Assembly (NCBI GenBank): GCA_013396655.1
Contig: WBMV01001248.1
Coordinates: forward strand, 1-64,000
Origin: Campylorhamphus procurvoides
Taxonomy: Eukaryota; Chordata; Aves; Passeriformes; Dendrocolaptidae
Length of the DNA: 64,000 bases
Reading direction: 5' to 3'
Shown: piece after piece, positions 36,561-47,836 of the stretch
How positions within the stretch are numbered: position 1 is the first letter of the stretch
Layout: each line of letters begins with the position of its first letter
Translations under genes and position numbers: made by a program
The notes under the pieces: model-generated
Databases searched by the model: none
What the model was told of the DNA's origin: nothing
Seen by the model: the letters and a program-made list of their open reading frames with translations, nothing else

Positions 36561-37046
36561 ACACAGAGAATCCCACAATGGTTTGGGGTGGAAGGGACAT
36601 TAAAGTTCATCCATGCATGGGCAGGGACACCTTCCACCAGCCCAGGGTGCTCCAAGCCCTGTCCAACCTGGCCTTGGACACTTCCAGGGATCCAGGGGCA
36701 GCCACAGCTTCTCTGCCCAACCTGTGCCAGGGCCTGCCCACCCTCACAGCCAACAATTCCTTCCCAATATCCCATCCATCCCTGCCCTCTGGCAGTGGGA
36801 AGCCATTCCCTGTGTCCTGTCCCTCCATCCCTTGTCCCCAGTCCCTCTCCAGCTCTCCTGGAGCCCCTTTAGGCACTGCAAGGGGCTCTCAGGTTTCCCT
36901 GGATCCTTCTCTTCTCCAGGTGAACATCCCCAGCTCCTGGAGCATCTCCATGGTCCCCTCTGGACTCATTCCAACAGCTCCATGTGCTTCTTCTGCTGGA
37001 GACCCACAGCAGGACACAGCACTGCAGGTGGGGTGTCACAAGAGCA
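36561..37046 (-). mobile_element. CR1 LINE 3' end, long copy
   Basis: About 485 bp in reverse, from agaatcccacaatggtttgg to the caggtggggtgtcacaagag block, with a TA/TG microsatellite at its far end. Very similar to the inverted copies at 32264 and 39290. Confidence 0.93.
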
Positions 37047-37120
37047 TATATTATATATTTTATATATATATGTATGTATATGTGTGTGTGTGTGTATGTG
37101 TAGATATACATTTATATACA
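37043..37120. repeat. TA/TG microsatellite
   Basis: Alternating tata and tgtg tracts (tatatatatatg, tgtgtgtgtgtgtatg) lie at the 5'-truncation end of the CR1 copy at 36561-37046. Confidence 0.93.
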
Positions 37121-38699
37121 TGAAATAAACCCAATTTCTAGCCCTGGAGTGAGCACATGCACCTCATCTCCAATAACAGGCTAACACAGCTCCAGGTTCT
37201 CTGTCAACCACACCTTCACTGGGGGGCATAAATAAAGGGGTTTGTATTTATCTCTGGTTTAACCCATTTCCCCACGAAATTCAGCCAACTGGGAGACAAA
37301 GGCAGTGAGGACAGAGGAGTCCCCAAGCCCTGCCTGCAAACACTTCCTGACCCCATGAAGAGGTGAGGAAGGGAAATCAGGAGGTCAAGAACATATGGTG
37401 AAGGTAATATTAAGCACAAAGGCCAATTTATGCTAATTAATGCAGGCTGAGGACAGCTGGTCTGGAGGCTCCTGTGAGAAATATTATATAAAGGCTCTTT
37501 CCCAACTTCATCTCTTGTAAGGGAGAAAGAGAGTCCTTGGCAGGGCCTGACAAGGCAAAGAGACCCTTTCCTTCCAAATGATGTTGTAGAGGAGTGTTGG
37601 AACATCCACTCAGGTGACTTTTCAGCCCCAGAAGTCAGGAGTGCTCTCCAAAGTCAAAACTTTAACTGCATTTTGTGAGGCAAGGAAAGCCTGGGACGTG
37701 GGAAGGTTCCCCAGCAGGATGGGTTAAAAAGTAGGTGAAAATATAAATAATAAAACATAAAGAATATGATGAAATCAGCACCCACCAAAGGCCTCAGGTG
37801 CCCAGAATGAACTGGCAATGACAGAACCATTAAAAATGAAGTGTCTGTCACCTTTTATTTACAGTAGAGGAGGATGTTCAGCCTCCACACACTTAGAAAG
37901 ACCTTCAGCTTATTTCTTGTTAGGAAAAAGCTCTGGAAACAAAGCACTTCCATAAATTAATAATAAGCACTTAGAAAAATCCTGTGGAGAGGAGGGGGGA
38001 GGGAGAGGAGGGACAACTTGTGTATGTCCATGTAAGTGTGACTGATAAATGGCCTTTGCCCCAGTACCAAAGCCTGGCCAAAGGCACAGCCAGCACACAA
38101 GTGAGGTGACATCCCCTGTGTCACCAGGGCTCCAGCTCTGCTCACAGCAGAGAGGAGAACACAACTCTGCAACCCCCCATTCCCCAGGGGATGGAACTCC
38201 AAACCCCAAAAACCCCTCAAATCTGCAGCTTCAATGAGCATTAACCAAAAATTCAGTGTATTCTGGCTCCACAGTCACAGCCCATGGGAGGAGCATCCTC
38301 TGGGACAAGGCTAAAGCAGAGGCTGCTAAAAATGCACAGGGAAGGAATAGAAGGAGGGGGAAAAGATCTCAGCCTTAAAATGATCAGGAAAAAGGCAGAA
38401 TATTGAAGATGAGCTGGTCAAATAGAGCACAGTGAGAGTGTTGAACGAGGTCCTGCAAATATTTACCTCTCACTATTACCTCTGACTGGGCACAGGGCAG
38501 AGGTTGGAAGTGCAGATTTGATTCACTGCACACAGCAAACAGGAGCAGGGAGGGTTCTCTCCACATCCACACTGCCTTTGGAGACCCCTGGGGTCAGAGC
38601 AGCACCAGGAGCACAAACCCAAGGCACTGCAAACACAGGAGCACAGCTTTGCCCTGCCCTGCATCACCCCAGGTCACTGTGCAGCAAGGTGTGAACTTC

Positions 38700-38764
38700 C
38701 CTGTTTATCACCCCCTAAATCCCTTTTCCATCCTGTTTATCACCCACTAAATCCCTTTTCCATC
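38700..38764. repeat. 32-bp tandem duplication
   Basis: cctgtttatcaccc, then ctaaatcccttttccat, is repeated at 38700 and 38732 with one substitution. Confidence 0.92.
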
Positions 38765-39289
38765 CTGCTCTGTCCACATCTGGTATTGCTGTCCCAGAGC
38801 TGTGTGACAGGACAGGTTTTAATTAGTGAATTAACTGAATTAACAGGGCAGTGGGGGGGAATTTGTGTAAAACAAACACTGAACAGTGTCCATGAACACA
38901 CCAGCCTCCAGCAGGGGAAGCTTTCCTTCACTGTCAGTCAGCAAGGAGAGACAAAACAGCAGCAGATGAGACCTGCCAGGTGACTTGTGTCCCAGGTGGG
39001 GACACTGAATTCCAGCCTGACAGCTCTGAGACACACCTTGGGCTCCCAGACAGCTGAGGGATGTCACAGGGTGAGTCCCAGCACACTCCTGGCTCGGGGG
39101 TGACAGGAGAACTGAGCTGGGAGCAGCTGCTGCCTGAGCAACACTGATGGGAACAGACAGTGCTCCCACTCAGCAGGCACAGAGGAACTGCTGCCCAGGG
39201 TGCAGGGAGGGGAAAAAACAGCCACACATCAAGGGGGGAAAAATGAGGAAGGGAAAATTGCAAAAAAGTCCAAATAGGCAGGCTGGGAG

Positions 39290-39672
39290 AGATGGGAATG
39301 TTCACCTGGAGAAGAGAAGGATCCAGGGAGACCTGAGAGAGCTTCCAGTGCCTAAAGGGGCTCCAGGAGAGCTGGAGAGGGACTTGGGATGAGGGATGGA
39401 GGGACAGGACACAGGGAATGGCTTCCCCCTGCCAGAGGGAAGGGAGAGATGGGGTTATATTGGGAAGGAATTGGTGGCTGGGAGGGTGGGCAGGCCCTGG
39501 CACAGGTTGGGCAGAGAAGCTGTGGCTGCCCCTGGATCCCTGGAAGTGTCCAAGGCCAGGTTGGATGGGGCTTGGAGTAACCTGGGCTAGTGGGAGATGT
39601 CCCTGCCCATGGCAGGGGGTGGAACTGGATGGGCTTTAATGTCCCTTGAACCCAAACCAGTCTGGGATCCAA
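39290..39672 (+). mobile_element. CR1 LINE 3' end, long copy
   Basis: Sense orientation, ggctgggagagatgggaatg through gagggacttgggatgaggg to cccttgaacccaaaccagtc and tgggatcc. Confidence 0.93.
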
Positions 39673-40995
39673 GGAAAATGAACAGTGGATAACCAAGGAG
39701 TCAAGCACAAGCACAGAGACACCAGCAGACCAAACCACTGCTGAAGTCTCTGTTTTGGGTTGCTTTTTTTGGCTTGAAAAGAAATTTTGGAACAAAACAT
39801 TGCCACTGTTTTATAGAGGGTCTGATGGTGTTTTTAAGAGAGCAAACCACAGCATTTATCTTTTCTGCTGTTTAACATGAATCCCTGTCCTGCAGGGAGT
39901 TCCTTACCCACCTGTTCTCTGAGTGCTGCATAAAGAACAGCCAATCCCAAATCCACTTACCACGACCCAGACAGGTCCTGGAGGTGTTTTGAACTCCAAA
40001 CAACCCACTGGGATGAACCCCAGACACCAGGTGGATGTGACTGTCCTACAGAACCACACCCCTCCTGCTGCTGGCATTCCAGGAGCAGGGAGCACGTGGC
40101 TTTTCCATGCCCTGGCACTGCCACAGGACCCAACAGGATCCAACACAGGGATAAACTGCCACTGGTGGCACATCCCAGTCACTAATGTGAGCCATGCCTG
40201 TCCCCCCAGAGCACCCCTGATGTCCTGGAATAGTCACATCTTCCCCCATCCAGGGTCTGTCCCAGATGGTAATTCCCCCTCCAGCTTAGTTTGCCCAGGA
40301 GGTAAGTTGGGAAATCTGGAAGACACAACTTCCAGACACTGCTGGGATGAGAGAAGGCACCTCAAGCTTCTGTGGGGTGGGAGAACTTCACACAACACCT
40401 GATCTCGCTGCCCTCTTGGGCTACCAAGGAAATAACCTCCCACCCTCCTCACTCAGGGAATGCTGGGGGGAGCTGGGGAAGGGCAGCTGCAGGTCCTTGA
40501 CTCCCTCATTTCAGAAGAAAACACTTATATTGAATTGTCTGGGGCCTCAGTGCCCTCTGTGAGCACCAGAAGAGCCCCTTTGTGTTTGCTCTGCTCCCTC
40601 TCATGGCACATTTGCTGCCAGGCAATGCTGAAATGCTGCTCCCCCCCAGTGCTGCATGCTTCAGAGAGCATGTCTGCACAAGGAGCTGCCTTCATGCTCC
40701 CAAATCTGCCTGGAAAAGAGGTTAATGCAGACTGAAAATGGTTGTGACATTCTGGACCTTTTCACTGGCCACAAGCCCTGCTTTGGGGCACACATTAATG
40801 GGGCAGCAGAGCTGGCTGTGCTCCTGCCCTCTCCCTGACAAACTGCCAAGGAGGGAAGGGTTCTGGTCTTGTTTAAAGTCCTGGGCAATGCATTGAAGAG
40901 GCTGAAAATCAGGGGCTCTAAATGGGTTGGCTGGGATGGAAGAGTGGAGTGTCCAGGGCTGGAAATGAAGGGCATCAAAGCACAAGGGGTCTTAC

Positions 40996-41104
40996 CATGG
41001 CACTGAGGGTCTCCTCCCAGTCTGGCCTCTCCCTGGGGTGAATGCTCCTCTGGAGCTCAGGCACAAAGTCATCTTCTTCTGGGTGCACAGAGGACTTCAT
41101 CATT
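40996..41104 (-). CDS. ARHGAP32: ARHGAP32 internal coding exon A (N-terminal, upstream of PX domain)
   Basis: This 109-nt exon reads on the minus strand as one leftover base (A) plus 36 codons. The translation contains MKSSVHPEEDDFVPELQ and ends HPRERPDWEETLSAM, which I recognise as the acidic N-terminal segment of the long (PX-containing) isoform of ARHGAP32. The protein is a Rho/Cdc42/Rac GTPase-activating protein enriched at neuronal synapses and in vesicle transport. The 5' border follows a pyrimidine-rich tract ending TTTGCAG. The 3' border is ATG|GTAAGA, a strong donor leaving phase 0. The upstream exon must end with two bases of a split codon; it was not found in the window. The exon opens with two consecutive Met codons, so it could in principle also start a shorter protein. 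The paralogue ARHGAP33 is less likely because the match to ARHGAP32 is close along the whole exon. Confidence 0.93.
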
Positions 41105-41746
41105 CTGCAAAGGAGGACAGGAGGTTGGATACTCAGTGACAATTCCTCAGTGATCTCACATCCAGCCTGTACAGCTGGATATATGACAATAGAGATGTTT
41201 TCATACACCCAGAAGTCTCAGTGTGTTCTGAGTTCCTCTGGCTTCCCCATCACACAAGCAGCACAAGAGTACAAATCTGCTGGAGAGAAATCTGCACTTC
41301 CCAACCAATCAATGGATAATTTGGTTTAATCACTGCACAATTTGCAGATCTCACAACACAGAAAAACACAGAGTATTTTCAGTCCAGTTCAGGGAAATGG
41401 CTCCTGTTGCCCAAGCAAACAACAGGAGCCCTGGAAGAACAAACACACACATTTAATTCCTTATTGTCACTGGAGGCTTTGCCTGAAATGGGGCAGCAGG
41501 TTCCAAACCTCAACCCAAACTCAGCCCCTGATGTCTGAGCCCTGAGCTCTCTCAGTCCCTGCTGGTGCCATGGGAAGGATGAGCATCCCAGCCAGCCTGG
41601 TGTGATCCAGGGAAGAAGCTTTTCTCCACCTAAGGGCCCACCTTTCAAACCCCCTGGGCAGGGCATTTCCAGCCTGCACAGAGATCTGAGCCCCAAAATC
41701 AAACCTGAGAGACAATTCATAAGAGCTCCTCAGCCCATCCACGATG

Positions 41747-41794
41747 TGTATCTATATCTAGAAAGATATGGATATAGATATAGATATTGGACTT
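41747..41794. repeat. Degenerate (GATATA)n microsatellite
   Basis: A short tract of gatata and tatcta hexamers around 41747-41794, with a partial inverted arrangement (tatctatatcta, then gatatagatata) that could fold into a hairpin. Confidence 0.8.
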
Positions 41795-44555
41795 TCTGTT
41801 TCTACAAATGTGCCTTGGCAGAGCTTATGGCTCAGCCCTGAGGTACCAAAGCCCTGCTCAAAGTCTGCTGTGACCCATTCTGGTTTCATTAAACCCCTTT
41901 ATTTCTTTAGAATAACCAGGGCTGGTTCCCAACTCAGCTCATTTCTGCAGCACTTGAGTGGGGACAGCCAGTTAATGAAACTCCTTTGCTTCACATCCAA
42001 CATTTGAAGTTCTGGATCCCCAACGTGCTGCTTGACACGGGGCCAGAGCTTTTAACTCTCCTCTCTGCCCCACAGGAAGGTTAAGGATGAGGTAATTAAC
42101 ACTCACACTAATGGCATGGCTGGGTGACAGAATGATGTCCCCTAGAACTTCATCCCCAGCTTTGTGATCACGTTTTTGTTCCAATAAAAAGCACAGCCTG
42201 GAGAAGATGGGCCTCAAAACCCAAAATCTCCCAGGGGGTCTGTGTGCCCTTCCCAGCCCAAAGAGGCACAAAAGCACTCCTGCATGGTGAAAGCTGACAG
42301 AGCTGAAACATCTGCATGAAAACAGCATTATTTATAACATAGGGGTACAATTTCAGCTCACCCAGGAGCTCTGCACCTTTGCAATGAGTGTCCAAAGGGA
42401 TCTGGGGATTGAAAACCCAAAATTTCAGTGGCTCCTCCTTTTTTCCTTCTCCAGGGAAGACCTGGCCTGGTTCTTCCACCACAGGAGCAGTTTTCCACTT
42501 ATTTTAACTCCAAGCAGAAGGTGGAACCTTTGGCAGAGAGAACCGGGTTGTGCAACTCCAAAACATGAGAGAAATTAATAAAAAATTCATTTTATAATCC
42601 CCTATTTTTAAAAACTCAACCCCATGATTTAGAAAAGGGCTTTCCTGGGGGTTTGGCCACATTGCAGTTTATTAAGGAGTCCATCCCACTGCAATTCCCC
42701 TGGGATGGAATGAAAGGGAGGGTGATGTGATCCAGGCCCCCCTTCTCCAGCACACTTAAAACAATCAGCTTATCAGGTGCTGTCTCAGTTGAAAGCCTGG
42801 CAAAGAATGAGATTGCATTGCCCTCTTTATCAGCACTTTCTAGAGCCCCAGTGGATTCCCTGCACAGCCTCTCACAAGTCCCCCTGGATCTGTGCTCAGG
42901 AATGGGCTGCTGGCTGGGCTACATGGCCTGCTCTCAAATAATCCCAGGAATCAGGGCCACATTGAGGGGCTGAACCCCCATCCTGCATCCCAGAGCTTTT
43001 CACCACGCTCCAATCTATTTACTCACATTATTTCTTTAATCTCTTTATGTCTCTGAATAACCCTTCCCAAACCCTTTCCATGAGACCCTAAAACAGTCCC
43101 ATTATTCCTACCATGGAAGGTGCTCTGGGCTTTTAAAGGAAACCAGGAAAGCTCTGCATGCAAAATTGCATCTTTAAACCAGTCAATTCTTGGATTATTT
43201 GCCTGGCTCGGGATATTCTGCTCCTGCTGGACATTCAATAGGTGGTCACACCACAGAAATATGGGAAATGATCCTGCAGATTCCCTCCCTGGCACAGTTT
43301 TAGGTACTTGATAACCATCTGTGCACCCTGATTAATCTTTCATGGCAACTATTTCATTGCAGGCCACCCAAGACAGAGCCAGGGACAGCTGAGGGGGCTG
43401 CAGGTAATGTCAGCCCTTCTGGGATTGTCTGGGGGCCTGGAGGGAGGAAAAGGACCTTTGGGAATGAAACAGGGGCAGGGAAAGGGCTGGAGGAGGAGGA
43501 GAAGCAGCTTCTCACACTGGCCAAGAGGTTTCTCACCCCTGGGAAACTCCTGCCCTCATCCCAAGGCAAGCCTGGAATATTGTATATTAAAAATGGGTTA
43601 TAAATATAAATATAACCTATGCACACACCTTTGCCTGCACCTGGGTTATGTATTTTTGGCATTATTTTAATTTATAGAGCAAATAAACAGCACAACATCC
43701 ACGTGTCTGATTCCCCACACGTGCCAAGCTGTCAGGAGACTCATTCTCTTGGTTCTCCCATGGATTCCCTCCCATGGGAAGGGAAAATACCTGAAGTCCA
43801 AGGAGCACTCCCAAAAAACACTGAAGGCCCACCAAGCTCAAGGAGCTGCTCTGGAACAGCCACACCTGGGGATTCCAGGGGGGCTGGAGAAGAGGGGAAG
43901 GTCAACATGGCATTTAATCCTGGCCAGCAGAACAGAAACAGCATTTTAATTCAAATGCCACTTGTCCCAGGGCTCAGCAACTCTGCCCTCCCAGTAAATG
44001 TGAGCCCTGCTATTAATAAAGGGTCTGGCTGCATGGAGCCCACTAAGCAATGTCTCTGCAGATGGATGGACCTTCTTCATTGCAAATTGAGAAGCAAATG
44101 TAGCAGAACAAATGTTTAGAGGACATTTCACACCAGGCCCAGCCCCCTTTGGTAGGTCAAGTTGATTAATTTAGTCAGAACTTGTCCATGAAACAGCTGT
44201 ATCAGGGAAACATCTGATGTCCTTTGCCACCAGCTCCAACCCAGTTAGCTGGTCCCATCACTCATTTCCATGTTTATTTATCAGGGATTAAAACCTTTGG
44301 GTGATTTATCAAGTGGTGCCTGCACACCCAAGTGTGGATCAGCAGGCAGGGAGCACTGACAGCAGAGCAGCACACTTTATCTTAAGTAAATGTCAACTTG
44401 ATATCAAGTGGCTATTCAGTTCATGTCCATCAACTCTAAAGTTGTCCAGAATTGTTGTGCAGATGTCCATGAGCTCCAGAGTCACTGCTTGTTTGTGGTA
44501 CTGGAAATATTCAATACAACTGCCACTACACAGGAACATTCCCTGGGGGTTTGGA

Positions 44556-44941
44556 GGAGTCCCACACCCACCACCTGATGCAATTCCACTTCTGCCTGAA
44601 CAAGAAAGAAAGAATCCCAAAAAGGGGGTTACCGGGAGTCCCACATCCACCATCTCGTGCATTTCCACTTCTGCCTGAGCTAGAAAGAATCCCAAAAAAC
44701 GGGTTTGAAGGAGTCCCACATCCACCACCTGATGCAATTCCACTTCTGCCTGAACAAGAGAGAAAGAATCCCAAAAAGGGGTTTTGGAGGAGTCCCACAT
44801 CCACAACCTGATGCATTTCCACTCCTGTCTGAACCAGAAAGAACCCCAAAAAAGGGGGTTGAAGGAGTCCCACATCCACCACCTGATGCAATTCCACTTC
44901 TGCCTGAACAAGAGTGAAAGAATCCCAAAAAAGGAGGTTTG
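44556..44941. repeat. 75/79-bp alternating tandem repeat, five copies
   Basis: ggagtcccacatccacc recurs at 44556, 44635, 44710, 44789 and 44864 (spacings 79, 75, 79, 75). The unit includes a cacttctgcctgaacaag block and an aagaatcccaaaaa tract. Minus-strand frames stay open across it through its low stop-codon density, not because it is coding. Confidence 0.93.
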
Positions 44942-47396
44942 TGGCACAATCTCCTCTCAAGTGTTCCAGGGAGGAGAAGGGATGGAACTCTGACAGCCTT
45001 GTGGGATGCCCACAGAGCCCTTTCCCCTGCTCCAGGTTGCCTGGCACGTGCCCTGGCCCCAGCAGAAGAACACAATTGGCATGGACTTTGATGCCATGCC
45101 ATGCCAATTAAAGATCCCCTCTGGGAGGGTTCCCTGGTTTGGGAGCTGTGTCAGAGCCCTCAAACCAGAGTTAATTGTCTGCCTGACACATCCCCCTCTG
45201 GGACTGGCTCTACAGCCCCCAAATTAAATGCCAAAGGTGATTTGAAGTTGAGGGGACATCAGGGATTGCAGTTTCCTCACTGCTTCTCCCCCCAGTGGCT
45301 CTCCTGTCTGACCCCAATTTAAGGGGTGAGGGCTGAACATAACTGATTTATGAGTTTATTTATTATTTCTGTCACACTCTTGGTGTGCCTGGAGATTGCT
45401 GTGGTGATGGGGAAGCACAGCTCTGTCCCACAGAGCCAACCATTCTGCAGGATTTTGAGCTTCACAGCAAGTGCTGTGTTCCCACATTGATAAATTTTAC
45501 CCCAAAAGCCACAATTTAATAATTCAGGCCTGTGCCAACACCAGCCTAGACTGAAACCCAACACTATCTGATAAAAAACAGTGTTTGTGCTGCTCAAACA
45601 ATTCACACAGAAGGCCAAAATAACTCAGCCCATCCTTCCATGGAGAGAGATTCAACCCATCACTCTCCATCATGGCTTGGAACTGCAACCCAGCAGTGAA
45701 ACAATGGAGAAATACCTGGAAAACTCAGCTTGGGAGGGTTTAAATTGAATTAATGGAGATGGAAAGCACTGTGGGTGACACCACAACCAGAACTGAGGCA
45801 AGTCCTCACATCACACAAACTGCCCCTCGTGACCACGAGGAAATCAGAACTGAGATCCAGCCCAAAGCTCAGAAACTCTTGGGCAAGAAGTTGGAATCGG
45901 GTGAGAAACACTGAGACATCTTCATTGCTGACCCCAAAGTCACCCCAAAAATAGGAAATGGCAGGAGGGAAATGGGGAAAACCACTTATTCCCCTCCAAA
46001 CCTATTTTCCAACTCTGTGTCCATGAAATTAAAACTAATCCACTGGAAGGGGAGAAAACAAGCATGCAATATGGGGAGGAAAAATGAACCAGGAAAACTG
46101 AACTAAGGGATGTGAGCTGTGGGCTCACAGTGCTGACCTGGGAGAGGATTTCCTTCCCCTGAGCTTTGTCAACACCTTCCTGATCACATCAGGTCCCTGT
46201 GCATCATAAATCCACATTTCTGCAGTCAGGGTGAAGCTGGGGAAGGTCAGCCCTAAGCACAACTCCTAAATAAATGATGCCAAATGGATTGGGCTTAATG
46301 TGCCCCTCTCAGGGAACATCAGGGAACACACAGAGCCAAAGGAAGGAGGAAATCTTTCCTGGGAATCTCTAAATGATGGGAACAGAGGCCTGAATGGGGC
46401 CAGCACTGGGACAAAGGGAGGTTCATTCCATTCTCCTGGTTGGGATTGTTTGCAAAAGTTACCCAGGTAAGTTACAGCTACAAAGAGAGTTTTAGAACAC
46501 CTCAGAATATCACAATTTGTGGGGTTTTCCAGTGTTCAAAGCCCAGATCCAGCCTGGTGCACAGCAGAGCACTGCGATGGAGCCCAAGGGACTGGGGCAC
46601 CCCCAACACCAAGCCCTGCCAATTCATGTGGTCACCAAAACCCCCTCCACTCATCTCTTTAGTCCTGGGGTTTCTGTCCCTTCCAAATATTCTTTTTAAG
46701 GACAAAAAATCCCTTCCCACTTGGTTTGTATCCCCACCTGTTAAATGAGACTCTCAGCTCTCTGAGAGGAAGGAAAAAAAGCTCTTTTTTGTTTTGCATT
46801 AACCTTTCTGCTTGAATGAAGAACCCATGACATTAGAAAAGCTTTCTTAAAATGAACCACAGGAAGTTTTAATGAAAGATCTTTTTGCAATCAGCACCCC
46901 CATTTGATGAGCCCTTTAAATGCCAGGGTGGACATGACAACCCTTCCACTGAGATGCTCCTGTGCAGAGGGAGGCAGAGACAGCTCTGCAGGGATTAATT
47001 AATCCTGATTTCCTGCCCTGCTCCAGCTCTCTGCACAGGCTTTAACCCAAGCCCAAACACAGCCAGACAGTTCTCTTTGCTCAAGGGTTTTATTGAGTTT
47101 CAAACTTCCAAACACACACCTTGTTTGCTGATTTGCAGCAACATTTAAACCACGTTTTCTGAGCTGTCAAAAGCTGCATGAACGAGATCAGATTGTCTGC
47201 AATTTAAAACTTAAGGGGGAAAAAGGCAAATCTGAGCAGGGGAGTCCTCAGAAATTGTATTTTTATTCCCCAGTTGAGTTGCCAGTGACCCAGAACTCAC
47301 AGGGCAGCATCACACAGCCCCTCCTGACCCTCAGCTGCACCAAAGCCCCCCCAGCCTGCAGGAACAGGGCTTTAAACTGAACAAAAAAGATAATTT

Positions 47397-47622
47397 AGAC
47401 CAGATATCAGGAGGGAACTCTTTGCTGGGAGGTTTTCACTGGCACAGGGTGGGCAGAGAAGCTGTGGCTGCCCCTGGATCCTTGGAAGTGTCCCAGGACA
47501 GGTTGGACACAGCTTGGAGCACCCTGGGCTGGGGGAAGGTGTCCCTGCCCATGGAAAAGGTGTGGAACATCATCTTTAAAGTCCCTCCCACCCCAAACCA
47601 TGGTGGGATTCTGTGACCCCAG
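47397..47622 (+). mobile_element. CR1 LINE 3' fragment
   Basis: gaccagatatcaggagggaa, gggcagagaagctgtggctg and ccaaaccatggtgggattct, then gtgac: a good CR1 3' end. Confidence 0.92.
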
Positions 47623-47776
47623 TGCTGGAGGGCACTGCCAAAGGTCTCACACAGCAGGACTTGGGCACCCCTGAGCATTCCAAGGCCCCTGAAGGTACCA
47701 ACTACCATTGAAGAGCTGCTTCTCACACCCATCAGGGGGCAGGGAGGGAGGAGGGCAGAGGAGAAGCCACCCCTGC

Positions 47777-47836
47777 ACCACAAACCCCTGGTGGGTCCCC
47801 TCCAACTCAGCATCTTCTGCAACTCTGTCAATTCTG
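47777..47836 (+). mobile_element. CR1 LINE terminal fragment
   Basis: tggtgggtcccctccaactc, then agcatcttctgcaactctg, is a short tail-like segment about 150 bp after the previous copy. Confidence 0.6.

Larger units (their letters stand above)
24319..40995 (-). other. ARHGAP32: ARHGAP32 intron between exons A and B (16.7 kb)
   Basis: This phase-0 intron runs from the donor GTAAGA (40990-40995) to the acceptor CAG (24319-24321). It contains the 51-bp acceptor minisatellite at its very 3' end, at least eight CR1 segments in both orientations, a TA/TG microsatellite (37043-37120), a 56-bp tandem array with the assembly gap, and otherwise unique sequence. No additional exon was recognised. Confidence 0.85.

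Noticed and set aside
44393..45107. Minus-strand frames of about 185-195 residues over the 75/79-bp array
   Set aside because: Two different frames are open at once through the same repeat, which points to composition and not to coding.
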